Shown here: piece after piece, positions 7,822-16,654 of the stretch
Position numbering within the stretch: position 1 is the first letter of the stretch
Layout of the letters: every line of letters starts with the position of its first letter
Assembly (NCBI GenBank): GCA_045628945.1
Contig: JAZQQG010000025.1
Location: forward strand, 15,962-79,961
Direction of reading: 5' to 3'
Length of the DNA: 64,000 nt
Origin: RGIG4034 sp045628945
GTDB lineage: Bacteria; Bacillota; Clostridia; Lachnospirales; Lachnospiraceae
Position numbers and translations under genes: made by a program
Notes under the pieces: generated by a model
Seen by the model: the letters and a program-made list of their open reading frames with translations, nothing else
What the model was told of the DNA's origin: nothing
The model's database searches: none

Positions 7822-8895
7822 TTACTCCTCCACAATCAACGGATGGGAGAAATCACCCACCATCTCATTCTCCGCAAACAGAGCCGTCGCGCCGCCTGTG
7901 TGCAGGAAGACTACCGTACTTCCCTTCGGAATCCGTCCATCCACGGCATAGGCCAGTACTGCTGCAAAAGCCTTGCCGGAATACACCGGATCCGCAAGAA
8001 TTCCTTCCGTCTGTGCCAGATGACGAATCGCTTGCGTTGCAACGTCACTCGGAATCTCATAACCCGGCTGATAGAAATTGCCCTCGCGACATACATCCTC
8101 GCGAAGAACCTTTTCCTCAATTCCCAATCGCTCCAGAACACCGTTTGCAAGTCCCGCTGCCAGATCCAGATAGGCATCCGTCTTCTCCGAGACATTGACC
8201 GAAATAATCTTCGTGGAATCTCCCAGAGCCTTCTTGGCCGCATTTAAGCCCGCCATGGTTCCTGCAGTACCCGTCGCATGGAAAAGATAATCCATCGTAA
8301 GCCCCAGCGCAGCCATCTGATCGCGAAGCTCCAGATAACTGTCTGCGAAGCCAACCGAACCGATTGCATTGGCCCCACCTGCAGGAATCTCATAGCACTT
8401 ATGACCGGCTGCTTCCAGCGAAGCCATCTGTGCACGCGCCATCTCGATGCCGCGAAGGTCCGCATCGTCCTCCGTCTCGCCGGGATGCATTTTTACAATA
8501 TGAATCTCCGCTCCCAGAATCTGGTCTAAGAGAAGATTTGCACGAATTTCGCCCTCGATTACGGGAACCACTTCCGTCAGATAGATGACCGGTTTTAAGC
8601 CAAGCTGGCGGCAGGCCGTTACGGTTTCCATGGCATGATTGGACTGGGTTGCGCCAAAGGTAAAGACATACTCCGCACCCTGCGCCATCGCATCGCCCAT
8701 CAGATATTCCAGCTTGCGAATCTTGTTGCCTCCAAAAAGACTGCGGCCGGAGAAATCTTCTCTTTTCATATAGAGCTCAATGCCCAGTTCCTCGGACAGA
8801 TGGTTCAGACGTTCAAGAGGCGTCGGATAGAATCCAAGAGGACAATGGGGCAGCTCTGCAATTTTGGCACGAATCGATTCAACCGATTCAGACAT
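7822..8895 (-). CDS. D-cysteine desulfhydrase / ACC deaminase family PLP enzyme
   Basis: 357 residues of the fold-type II PLP family that holds D-cysteine desulfhydrase and 1-aminocyclopropane-1-carboxylate deaminase. LYMKREDFSGRSLFGGNKIRKLEYL has the PLP lysine in GGNKIRK; FGATQSNHAME is the substrate carboxylate loop; AGGANAIGSVGFADSY and ATGTAGTMAGL bind the phosphate. Enzymes of this family usually convert D-cysteine to pyruvate, ammonia and sulfide. It is the last gene of the opp operon (11 nt after oppF). That position, and the divergent D-aminoacylase, favours catabolism of imported D-amino acids over ACC. Confidence 0.82.
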   Translation of the reverse strand: MSESVESIRAKIAELPHCPLGFYPTPLERLNHLSEELGIELYMKREDFSGRSLFGGNKIRKLEYLMGDAMAQGAEYVFTFGATQSNHAMETVTACRQLGLKPVIYLTEVVPVIEGEIRANLLLDQILGAEIHIVKMHPGETEDDADLRGIEMARAQMASLEAAGHKCYEIPAGGANAIGSVGFADSYLELRDQMAALGLTMDYLFHATGTAGTMAGLNAAKKALGDSTKIISVNVSEKTDAYLDLAAGLANGVLERLGIEEKVLREDVCREGNFYQPGYEIPSDVATQAIRHLAQTEGILADPVYSGKAFAAVLAYAVDGRIPKGSTVVFLHTGGATALFAENEMVGDFSHPLIVEE

Positions 8896-8906
8896 ACAAT
8901 CACCTT

Positions 8907-9872
8907 CTATTCTGCAAAATGGCAGCTTACCCGATGGCCGTTTCCAAGGTCACGGCTTGCGGGAATCTGCGTGCGACACTTCTCGGTTGCATAAGGACAA
9001 CGGGTATGGAATACACAACCGCTCGGCGGATTCATAGGAGAAGGAATCTCCCCTTCCAGTGCCACATGCTCCTTACGATGGTCCGGGTCCATGCTCGGTA
9101 CCGTCGACAAAAGACTCTTCGTGTAAGGGTGCTTCGGATTTCTGATAATCTCATCCTTGTCGCCCTCTTCCATAATATGTCCCAGATACATCACCACAAT
9201 TCGGTCGGAGATATATCTCACCACACTGATATCGTGGGAAATAAACACACTGGCAAGCTTGCGCTCCTTCTGAATCTCCTTTAACAGATTGACAATCTGC
9301 GCCTGCACGGATACATCCAGTGCGGAGACCGGTTCATCGCACACCAGGAACACAGGATCCAGAATCAGCGCTCTCGCGATGCAGATTCTCTGACGCTGAC
9401 CACCCGAAAATTCATGGGGATAGCGATTGTAAACCTCCGGAGAAAGACCTACCTGCGTAAGAATCTCCAGAACCTTCTCCTTGCAGTTCTTACGCATGCC
9501 ATGAATCTTCAGAATCTCTTCCAGGGAATGCCCCACGGTAATTCTGGGATTCAGCGCACTGTACGGATCCTGGAACACAATCTGCATCTTCTTACGCATT
9601 TTGCGAAGCTTACGCTCCGACAGCGTCGTAATATCCTCTCCGAGAAGCATAATCCGGCCTTCCGTCGGATCGGTCAAACGAAGAATCGTTCGTCCGAAGG
9701 TACTCTTCCCGCAACCGGATTCTCCTACAAGGCCTACCGTCTCGCCCTCGTATACGGTCAACGAGACATCGTCCACGGCACGAACCGCAGCCTTGGTTTT
9801 GCCAAGTAATCCTTTCACCGGAAAATATTTCTTGATATGGTCGGCTTGCAATACAATCTTACGTTCTTCCAT
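8907..9872 (-). CDS. oppF: Oligopeptide/dipeptide ABC transporter ATPase (OppF-like)
   Basis: 321-residue ABC ATPase: Walker A GLVGESGCGKST, signature HEFSGGQRQRICIARAL, Walker B PVFLVCDEPVSALDVSVQ, H-loop VFISHDISVV. The C-terminal CVFHTRCPYATEKC is the oligopeptide-transporter extension with conserved cysteines. One of two ATPases energising the OppBC pore on the cytosolic side. Its ATG is 2 nt after the oppD stop, so they are translationally coupled. Confidence 0.93.
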   Translation of the reverse strand: MEERKIVLQADHIKKYFPVKGLLGKTKAAVRAVDDVSLTVYEGETVGLVGESGCGKSTFGRTILRLTDPTEGRIMLLGEDITTLSERKLRKMRKKMQIVFQDPYSALNPRITVGHSLEEILKIHGMRKNCKEKVLEILTQVGLSPEVYNRYPHEFSGGQRQRICIARALILDPVFLVCDEPVSALDVSVQAQIVNLLKEIQKERKLASVFISHDISVVRYISDRIVVMYLGHIMEEGDKDEIIRNPKHPYTKSLLSTVPSMDPDHRKEHVALEGEIPSPMNPPSGCVFHTRCPYATEKCRTQIPASRDLGNGHRVSCHFAE

Positions 9873-9874
9873 GC

Positions 9875-10870
9875 TTACTCACCGTCCTTCTGATTGACAC
9901 GGTAACAACGAACGAAATGCCCCGGTGTCTCCTCGGTATAGGCAGGCTCTGCTTCACGACATTTCTCCGTTGCATAAGGACAACGGGAGGCGAAGCGACA
10001 ACCCTTCTCAATCTCTGCCAAAAGAGGAAGATTGCCTTCAATCATGAATAACTCTTCCTCGGTGTTCGTTTCCATCGTAGGAATGGAACGAATCAAGCCC
10101 ACCGTGTAAGGATGCTTCGGATTCTTAAAGATTTCCGATACCGGAGCTTCCTCCACCATCTGCCCCAGATACATAACGATCACGCGGTCACAGTTCTCCG
10201 CCACCACGGCCATGTCATGCGTAATCAGAATGACGCCGACATCTTCTGCCTTTTTGAGCTGCTGCATCAGTTCCATAATCTGTGCCTGAACGGTTACATC
10301 CAATGCCGTCGTCGGCTCATCGGCGATCAGAAGCTTCGGCTTACAGCTTAACGCAATCGCAATCATAACACGCTGCCGCATTCCGCCGGAGAGTTCGTGC
10401 GGATACTGCTTCATACGTTTCATGGGCTCCGAGATCCCCACCTTCGTAAGCATCTCGATTGCCAGGGCCTCTGCCTCCGCCTTCGGCAATCCCTGGTGAA
10501 CACGAATGGCTTCCATCAGCTGATTGCCCACGGTAAATACCGGATTCAACGAACTTAATGCATCCTGAAAAATCATCGCGATGCTGTTGCCGCGAATCTC
10601 GTCCATTTTCTTGTAGGGAATCGTCAGAATATCCTTGCCCTCCAAAAGGACCTCGCCGGAGTATTCCACTTCTTCTTTTTCATCATAGAGTCGCATCACC
10701 GACTGGCTGGTCACGCTCTTACCGCAACCGGACTCGCCGACAATACCGACCATCTCGCCTCGATTGACGTGGAAGGAGACTCCGTCAATTGCACGAATCT
10801 TATTCTTTTTATGTTTGCCAAGGAAGGTAGTGCACAGGTCACGGACTTCCAACACTTTCGTCTCTGCCAT
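9875..10870 (-). CDS. oppD: Oligopeptide/dipeptide ABC transporter ATPase (OppD-like)
   Basis: 331 residues with Walker A GIVGESGCGKSV, signature HELSGGMRQRVMIAIAL, Walker B PKLLIADEPTTALDVTVQ and the C-terminal CRFASRCPYATEKC extension. Partner ATPase of OppF in a type I importer. It follows oppC by 9 nt. Confidence 0.93.
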   Translation of the reverse strand: MAETKVLEVRDLCTTFLGKHKKNKIRAIDGVSFHVNRGEMVGIVGESGCGKSVTSQSVMRLYDEKEEVEYSGEVLLEGKDILTIPYKKMDEIRGNSIAMIFQDALSSLNPVFTVGNQLMEAIRVHQGLPKAEAEALAIEMLTKVGISEPMKRMKQYPHELSGGMRQRVMIAIALSCKPKLLIADEPTTALDVTVQAQIMELMQQLKKAEDVGVILITHDMAVVAENCDRVIVMYLGQMVEEAPVSEIFKNPKHPYTVGLIRSIPTMETNTEEELFMIEGNLPLLAEIEKGCRFASRCPYATEKCREAEPAYTEETPGHFVRCYRVNQKDGE

Positions 10871-10879
10871 CTTCCCCTC

Positions 10880-11707
10880 CTACTTCGACTTCGGATCCAG
10901 CACATCGCGGATTCCGTCGCCCAAAAGATTTAAGCCAAGCACCGACAGTGCAGTGAAAACGCCCGGATAGGCAATCATCCAGGCCGCCTTATGAATGACG
11001 CCCTTGCCCTCATAGAGAATATTGCCCCAACTGGGCTGAGGAGCCGGTACACCGACACCCATAAAAGACAACGCCGCTTCCGTAATAATCGTGCTGGCAA
11101 ACACGAAGGACACCTGCACCAATACGGAAGAAATTACATTCGGAAGGATATGATTCACGATGATGCGAATCGGACCGGCACCCGCCGCCTTCATCGCCTC
11201 GATGTATAACTGATCCCGAACCACCAGCGTTTGAGATCTTGTTACGCGGGCAATATCCGGAATGTTCACGATAATCAGCGTCAGAATGACATTGCGAAGA
11301 CTCGGTCCCAGCACGGCCATCAGTGCAATGGCAAGTAACACGGAGGGAATGGCCTTCAGGCTGTCGCAGACACGCATAATAACCGCATCGCATCGACGAT
11401 AATAGCCGGCAATCAGACCTAACATCATTCCGAGAATCACCGCTGCAGCCGAAACAATAAATCCGGTCATCATGGATACACGCGCACCGTAGAGGACACG
11501 GGAGAACACATCGCGACCGTAGGCGTCGGTTCCGAAAATATGCTCGGAGGACGGCCCTTGAAGTCGAATCTTCGGTTTCACCTTCAACGGATTCGGGCAA
11601 ATGGCGGGAGCAAGCAGTGCCAACGCCACAATGGCCAGGATAATGATTGCCCCGAGAACCGCCATTTTATTATTCAGGAATTTGCTTATTTTTTTACGTC
11701 CGGTCAT
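10880..11707 (-). CDS. oppC: Oligopeptide/dipeptide ABC transporter permease (OppC-like)
   Basis: 275 residues with an N-terminal membrane segment (LNNKMAVLGAIIILAIVALALLAP core), the OppC N-domain motif HIFGTDAYGRDVFSRVLYGAR and the permease EAA loop (EAMKAAGAGPIRIIVNHILP). About six membrane helices. Forms the pore with OppB; start is 3 nt after the oppB stop. Confidence 0.93.
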   Translation of the reverse strand: MTGRKKISKFLNNKMAVLGAIIILAIVALALLAPAICPNPLKVKPKIRLQGPSSEHIFGTDAYGRDVFSRVLYGARVSMMTGFIVSAAAVILGMMLGLIAGYYRRCDAVIMRVCDSLKAIPSVLLAIALMAVLGPSLRNVILTLIIVNIPDIARVTRSQTLVVRDQLYIEAMKAAGAGPIRIIVNHILPNVISSVLVQVSFVFASTIITEAALSFMGVGVPAPQPSWGNILYEGKGVIHKAAWMIAYPGVFTALSVLGLNLLGDGIRDVLDPKSK

Positions 11708-11710
11708 AGG

Positions 11711-12658
11711 CTACTCCAAATCAATTCTCGGGTTGGCGATACCGTAAAGGATATCTACAATCAGGTTCACTAACACGCTCATTACGGCAACGATTAAAAT
11801 GGTTGCCTGAATGACCTCGTAATCACGGCGGCCGGCGGAGTTGATCACCAACTGACCGATTCCGGGAATACCGAATACATTTTCCACAACCGTAGCACCG
11901 GCAAGCAGTGCAATGAAGCTCTGGCCGATTACGGTGATAATCGGAATCAACGCATTTCGGAAAGCATGCTTCCAGATGCGCACGCGAGTCTTCACACCTT
12001 TGGCAAGTGCCATCTTCATGTAATCACTGCTCAACACCTCAAGCATGGCATTCTTCGTCATTCGGGTGATGAGTGCCGCCTGCATCAGTCCGAGAGAGAT
12101 TGCAGGAAGCGTCAGGAATCGAATATGGCCGATGAAGCCCGCTTCTTTGACGGTCTTATATCCCGCTACCGGGAGCCATCGAAGCTGTACCGCGAAAATC
12201 AGGATGAGGAACAGACCCATTAAGAAGCTTGGAATCGAAATTCCGGCCAAGGTAAATAATGACACGGCATTGTCCGCCGCTTTGCCTTTTCTGCGGGCGG
12301 ATAATACTCCGAGCGGAATGGATACGACAATCGCGATGAGCATCGCATAGAGCGTCAGGTTCAAGGTAGGAACCAGATGCTGCCAGATCAACTTGCCCAT
12401 AGGGATATTGTAGTAGAAGGAGTCTCCGAGATTGCCGTGAAAGACACCGCTTAACCAGTTCCAATACTGAACCGGAAGCGGATCGTTGAGTCCCATACTC
12501 TCTCTTAATGCATCCACCTCAGCCTCGGTTGCAAGATCTCCCAAAATATTGCGGGCAGGATCACCGGGCGTCAGATGAATCAGCAAAAAGATTGCGATGG
12601 AGACAAGAAAAAGTATGGGAATTAACGATAGGATTCTCTTAACAATAAACTTCTTCAT
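11711..12658 (-). CDS. oppB: Oligopeptide/dipeptide ABC transporter permease (OppB-like)
   Basis: 315 residues, six predicted membrane helices. The N-terminal TPGDPARNILG loop and GLNDPLPVQYWNWLSG segment are characteristic of the DppB/OppB class, with the EAA loop at YMKMALAKGVKTRVRIWKHAFRN. First permease gene, separated from the binding protein by a strong hairpin. Confidence 0.93.
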   Translation of the reverse strand: MKKFIVKRILSLIPILFLVSIAIFLLIHLTPGDPARNILGDLATEAEVDALRESMGLNDPLPVQYWNWLSGVFHGNLGDSFYYNIPMGKLIWQHLVPTLNLTLYAMLIAIVVSIPLGVLSARRKGKAADNAVSLFTLAGISIPSFLMGLFLILIFAVQLRWLPVAGYKTVKEAGFIGHIRFLTLPAISLGLMQAALITRMTKNAMLEVLSSDYMKMALAKGVKTRVRIWKHAFRNALIPIITVIGQSFIALLAGATVVENVFGIPGIGQLVINSAGRRDYEVIQATILIVAVMSVLVNLIVDILYGIANPRIDLE

Positions 12659-12661
12659 AAA

Positions 12662-12707
12662 TCAGTAAAAAGATACTCAGGATACGGAACGTATCCCAAG
12701 TATCTTT
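12662..12707 (-). terminator. Attenuating hairpin between oppA and oppB
   Basis: A long two-tier stem: AAAGATACT (12669-12677) with AGTATCTTT (12699-12707) and inner GGATAC with GTATCC. On the minus strand it ends in five Ts. It should stop part of the transcripts, giving more binding protein than permease, as often seen in such operons. Confidence 0.6.
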
Positions 12708-12729
12708 ACCCTTTCTTAGCACTGTGCTA

Positions 12730-14367
12730 TTACTTGTAAATCTCCGCACTCCATACCAGAGGTCCCTGGAAATATGCCAGGTGATTTACCTTAGCGGATG
12801 CTACGGAATACAACATGTAATCACCGAACTTGGAGATCTCCTGACCATCGGTAATGGTGAACTTCTGAAGATTGGTCCATACTTCAATGGCATTCTCAAG
12901 AGAAGAAGCGCCGTAGAAGTCTGCAATACCCTGGATTACTTCCTCATCGGAGGTCCAACCTGCCCAACCGGTGTTGTAGAAGGACAACTGGGTAGGAAGC
13001 GCATTGGTGGAGAAGGTGGTGATGAATGCGTCGTAGTCATTCTCATTTGCTCTGTGCTCCAAGAAGGTAGACCAGTCATAAGCATCTACGGTCGTAGGAA
13101 CGCCGGCTTCCTCTAACTGCTGCTGGATAATGATTGCTGCTGCGTAGAACTCAGGATAATCGGTAGTAACCAGGATACGGAAGGTCTCATTGGTCCAACC
13201 GGTCTCCTGAAGGAGAGCAACACCTGCTGCAGCGTCATGTAAGTTGTAATTCTCCTCGCCTGCGGTGGTGTACCACTGTGCCTGCTCTTCGATCATCAAA
13301 GAGGGGCTTAAACGATAGAAGTCATCGCTTGCATACATCGTAATCAGGATATCTTCCACATCAAGGATGGTGTTGATACCACGACGGAAGGTTGCATTGG
13401 AAGCAAGACCTGCCTTCTTGTTGTAAACAAGTGCGGGATAACCTGCCACTTCCTTGTAGATTAAGTAATCACTCTTACCGTCGAACTGATCGTAGTTATC
13501 GGAAGGAAGCTTGTAAGCAAAATCATACAGGCCGGTCTGAACGCCGGAGATTCTGGTAGAGGTATCTGCGATGAAATCGTAGTATACGGTCTCAATGGCA
13601 GCTTCCTTATAGCCTGCGTATCCGTCTACAACACCCTTGGTGCCGTAAGGAACATAGTCTGCGAACTTCGTTAACTTAATGTACTGATCGGGCTTCCACT
13701 CTGCAAAGGTGTAAGGACCGGTACCGATAAACTCGGTCAAAAGGCCGGTCTCGGGATCAACGGTGTCTAAGCTGGAAGCAGGGAAAATAATAGGGGTATT
13801 ACCGGCACCTGCAATCAGCTCATTTAAGAAGATGCTGGGTGCAGGAAGTACAATCTGTACCGTGTAATCATCAATCTTCTCAAACTTGGAATCGCCGACA
13901 AGTGCGGCTGCATTACCGTAGTTCTCAACCCAACGGTTCATGGAAGCAACAACGTCGTCTGCCGTAAGCTCCTGTCCATTGTGGAACTTCACACCCTTAC
14001 GGATGTTGTAGGTGTATACCGTGTTGTCATCGCTTACGCTGTAGGACTCGGCAAGCTCCGGTGCTACACCGAACTTTGCGTCCATCGTAAGCAGTGCTTC
14101 GAAGATGTTACTGTAAGCAATCTGCTTGGTAACCACAGCACTGGTCTTGTTGCAATCCAGCGTAGAAGGAGCTGCGCTCAATACTACGTGAATCTCATTG
14201 TCTAATTCGCCCTCGGTAACGGAAGTTCCTTCCACACCCTCGGTCAGAGCGCCCTGAGACTCGGAAGGCTTGTTGTCCTTTGCCTTATCCGTCTTCTTTG
14301 CACATCCGCCCAGGAGAGAAGCAACAACTGCAACACTAAGGATCGTTGCTAAAAGTTTCTTTTTCAT
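12730..14367 (-). CDS. oppA: Peptide-binding lipoprotein of the opp system (SBP family 5)
   Basis: 545 residues. Lipoprotein signal MKKKLLATILSVAVVASLLGGC, then an acidic tether and a full family 5 binding fold: LDCNKTSAVVTKQIAYSNIFEAL, VYTYNIRKGVKFHNGQELTADDVVAS, FIGTGPYTFAEWKPDQYIKL. It captures peptides or related ligands outside the membrane. First gene of the oppABCDF-desulfhydrase operon; GGGAGG lies upstream of its ATG. Ligand specificity cannot be read from sequence; the associated D-amino-acid enzymes suggest D-residue-containing or N-acylated ligands. Confidence 0.92.
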   Translation of the reverse strand: MKKKLLATILSVAVVASLLGGCAKKTDKAKDNKPSESQGALTEGVEGTSVTEGELDNEIHVVLSAAPSTLDCNKTSAVVTKQIAYSNIFEALLTMDAKFGVAPELAESYSVSDDNTVYTYNIRKGVKFHNGQELTADDVVASMNRWVENYGNAAALVGDSKFEKIDDYTVQIVLPAPSIFLNELIAGAGNTPIIFPASSLDTVDPETGLLTEFIGTGPYTFAEWKPDQYIKLTKFADYVPYGTKGVVDGYAGYKEAAIETVYYDFIADTSTRISGVQTGLYDFAYKLPSDNYDQFDGKSDYLIYKEVAGYPALVYNKKAGLASNATFRRGINTILDVEDILITMYASDDFYRLSPSLMIEEQAQWYTTAGEENYNLHDAAAGVALLQETGWTNETFRILVTTDYPEFYAAAIIIQQQLEEAGVPTTVDAYDWSTFLEHRANENDYDAFITTFSTNALPTQLSFYNTGWAGWTSDEEVIQGIADFYGASSLENAIEVWTNLQKFTITDGQEISKFGDYMLYSVASAKVNHLAYFQGPLVWSAEIYK

Positions 14368-14489
14368 TTTTTCTTTCCTCCCAGAAAATTGTTGTTCTGT
14401 AACTTGTCCTTACAATACCACAACTTCTTCTCTATATGTTAGTCGGAAAAGATAATAGCCCACTATAACAGATACTTATAACAGCCTTC

Positions 14490-14518
14490 TTATCATTTCA
14501 GAAATAATCATATATAAT
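14490..14518 (+). promoter_or_regulatory. Promoter of the D-aminoacylase gene
   Basis: TTATCA (14490-14495), 17-bp spacer, TATAAT (14513-14518) in the divergent region between oppA and the D-aminoacylase. The 197-nt region must also hold the oppA promoter, for which no convincing pair was seen. Confidence 0.5.
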
Positions 14519-14564
14519 AGTAGTATAAAAAACAATACAATTCCTTACCAAAAACGGAGCGGAT

Positions 14565-16211
14565 ATGAATACATTTCTTATTAAAAACGTAACAATTATC
14601 GACGGTTCCGGCGCCCCCGCCTACGTCGGCGACCTCCTCGTGCAGGAGGGGCGCATCGCAAAGATTACCCGACATCCCGAGAAAATCTCGCTTTCCTCCC
14701 GGACGGTCACCCGGGAAACGGACAATGCACAGGCTTTGGATTCCGTAGAGATTCTCGATGCAACCGGTCAGATTCTTAGTCCCGGCTTCATCGATTCCCA
14801 TGCGCATTCCGATCTTTGCATCGGTGCAGATCCGGAGGTTGCATTCCTGTGTAAGATTTCACAGGGCGTTACCACGGAGATTAACGGTCAGTGCGGCTAT
14901 TCTCTTTTCCCGGCGAATCCGGACCTTCAGGTGACCTTGGATGTCTTAGGCGGCTTCGCCTCTCCCCGCATTCAGAAGCTCCTTCCGAAGTTTCGAGAAT
15001 TCCGGGACTATCAGGCATACGGAAAAGAGGTCGGCAATGTCACCAACCAGCGAAATCTCGTCGGTCACTGTCTGCTTCGCAGCGCTGTTATGGGCGTCGA
15101 GAACCGTAGGGCAACCCCGGAAGAGCTGGATGCTATGAAAGCCCTCTTAAAAACCGCCATGGAACAGGGTGCCGCCGGTCTTTCCAGCGGACTTGTGTAC
15201 ATTCCGGGTGCCTATTGCGATTCCGAGGAACTGATCGAGCTTTGCAAGGTCATCGCTCCCTACAGCGGCATCTATGCAACTCATATGCGTAACGAAGCGG
15301 ATGATGTGGTACAATCCGTGGCCGACTCTATTCGGATTGCCAGGGAAGCCGGCGTTCGCCTCGTCATCTCCCACCATAAAATCTGCGGCCGCAAGAACTG
15401 GGGCGCCTCCGAGACGACCCTTCGCATGATCGAAGAAGCCAATCGTTTAGGCGGTTCCGTCTACCTCGACATGTACCCCTACCATGCCACCATGACAAGT
15501 CTGGATAACTGCATGCCGCCACATTATTTTGCGGAGGGCATCGATGCACTCTGTGAAAAACTGTCGGATCCTGCATTCCGCCTCCAGTTAAAAGAGGAGA
15601 TCCAGGTTGATCCCGCCTCCTACGACAACCCTTACCTGAATACCGGCGGATTTCACGGGATTCTTATTTCCGTGGCACCGGATACCCCGGAGGCCGTCGG
15701 CAAAACTGTGGCGGAATACGCCGCGCTCTTAGGAAAAGAGGAATTCGATACCTATTTTGATCTCCTGGTAGCCAATCATTTCCGCTGTATGGCCAGCTTC
15801 TTCTCCCTCTCCGAGGAGGAAATGTTAAAAATTTACCGTAGTCCTTACGCCGCCGTCGGTTCCGATACCATCTGTCGCGAAACTCCCGGTCCTGCGCATC
15901 CGAGAGCTTACGGAAGCTTCGTACGACCATTGGCAGATTTTGTCGGGAAACGAGGACTCCTTTCGCTTGAGGAAGCCATTCACAAGCAGACGGGACTTAC
16001 CGCCGATATCTGGAAGCTTACCGACCGTGGCCGGATTGCCGAAGGCCTCGCCGCCGATCTGGTACTCTTCGATCCCGCAACACTGCATGATGCAGCGGAC
16101 TTCGAAGACGGCACCCGCCTGGCCGAAGGCATTCGGAAGGTCTTCGTAAACGGGGAACTTGTCTATACCCCCGAAGGTCTCACAGGCCGTAAACCCGGCC
16201 GATTCCTATAG
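14565..16211 (+). CDS. N-acyl-D-amino-acid deacylase (D-aminoacylase)
   Basis: 548 residues of the amidohydrolase superfamily, the usual size for D-aminoacylase. Features: beta-domain start FLIKNVTIIDGSGAPAYVGD, metal site GFIDSHAHSDL, GQCGYS (bridging Cys region), AGLSSGLVYIPG, YATHMRNEADDV and VISHHKICG with metal-binding histidines, and GSDTICRETPGPAHPRAYGSF near the catalytic Asp. It hydrolyses N-acyl-D-amino acids to free D-amino acids, and dipeptide-like substrates are possible. It is the only plus-strand gene of the island, divergent from opp, so both may answer one regulator. No signal peptide, so it acts in the cytosol after uptake. Confidence 0.88.
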   Translation: MNTFLIKNVTIIDGSGAPAYVGDLLVQEGRIAKITRHPEKISLSSRTVTRETDNAQALDSVEILDATGQILSPGFIDSHAHSDLCIGADPEVAFLCKISQGVTTEINGQCGYSLFPANPDLQVTLDVLGGFASPRIQKLLPKFREFRDYQAYGKEVGNVTNQRNLVGHCLLRSAVMGVENRRATPEELDAMKALLKTAMEQGAAGLSSGLVYIPGAYCDSEELIELCKVIAPYSGIYATHMRNEADDVVQSVADSIRIAREAGVRLVISHHKICGRKNWGASETTLRMIEEANRLGGSVYLDMYPYHATMTSLDNCMPPHYFAEGIDALCEKLSDPAFRLQLKEEIQVDPASYDNPYLNTGGFHGILISVAPDTPEAVGKTVAEYAALLGKEEFDTYFDLLVANHFRCMASFFSLSEEEMLKIYRSPYAAVGSDTICRETPGPAHPRAYGSFVRPLADFVGKRGLLSLEEAIHKQTGLTADIWKLTDRGRIAEGLAADLVLFDPATLHDAADFEDGTRLAEGIRKVFVNGELVYTPEGLTGRKPGRFL

Positions 16212-16332
16212 GCTACCCGGCAGGTTCCCATAGACTACCCGGACCATAGTTTTAGCGGCCGGTCCTATCGCTTATTGGGTCATGAAAAACGGCCCATGTC
16301 CGGATGAGCGAAATAGAGCAGCACAGAAAAAA

Positions 16333-16370
16333 GGGCATGTGAAACGGATTTCACATGCCCTGTCTTTTTT
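16333..16370. terminator. Bidirectional terminator
   Basis: GGGCATGTGAAA (16333-16344) and TTTCACATGCCC (16349-16360) form a perfect 12-bp stem with a 4-nt loop, a T run on the plus side and an A run before it, so it serves both the D-aminoacylase and the convergent 71-residue gene. Confidence 0.85.
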
Positions 16371-16379
16371 GCTTTGGTT

Positions 16380-16595
16380 CTACTTTCCTAAGATTCCGCC
16401 TAACATCTTGCCTGCCTTGTTCGCAGACAGCTTCGTCTTAACCGCGCTTACCACACCGTCTAACTGATCCTTGGGAATGTCCATGCCGGTTACATCCTTG
16501 ATGGCACCTGCGGGATCCTTCATGAACTTATCCTGCAAAGCCTTATCTCCGGTAACCTTCTTCACTACCTCATCAATTGTCTTCTTGATATCCAT
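16380..16595 (-). CDS. Small conserved protein with a leader-peptide-like helix (71 aa)
   Basis: A 71-residue protein starting MDIKKTIDEVVKKVTGD, with AAGGAG upstream. The middle (LQDKFMKDPAGAIKDVTGMD, then IPKDQLDGV) resembles the 'DP..A....G.dlP' helix of nitrile-hydratase-like leader peptides used by some RiPPs, and the tail is Lys/Gly-rich (KAGKMLGGILGK). No modifying enzyme or exporter is adjacent, so it may be a stand-alone conserved clostridial protein rather than a natural-product precursor. Function unknown. Short monocistronic unit with the bidirectional terminator behind it. Confidence 0.7.
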   Translation of the reverse strand: MDIKKTIDEVVKKVTGDKALQDKFMKDPAGAIKDVTGMDIPKDQLDGVVSAVKTKLSANKAGKMLGGILGK

Positions 16596-16654
16596 TTCTA
16601 TGCTCCTTTTCTATCTGTTTTCTCGGTTACAATGAACCGGGTTGCTACGACTAT

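Noticed and set aside
11010..11600. 196-residue minus-strand ORF within oppC
   Set aside because: Shadow frame of oppC with Ser/Arg/Cys-rich unstructured sequence.
16204..16255. Near-repeat GGCTACCCGG / GACTACCCGG after the D-aminoacylase stop
   Set aside because: Two short imperfect copies only; no gene or structure associated, treated as chance or decayed sequence.
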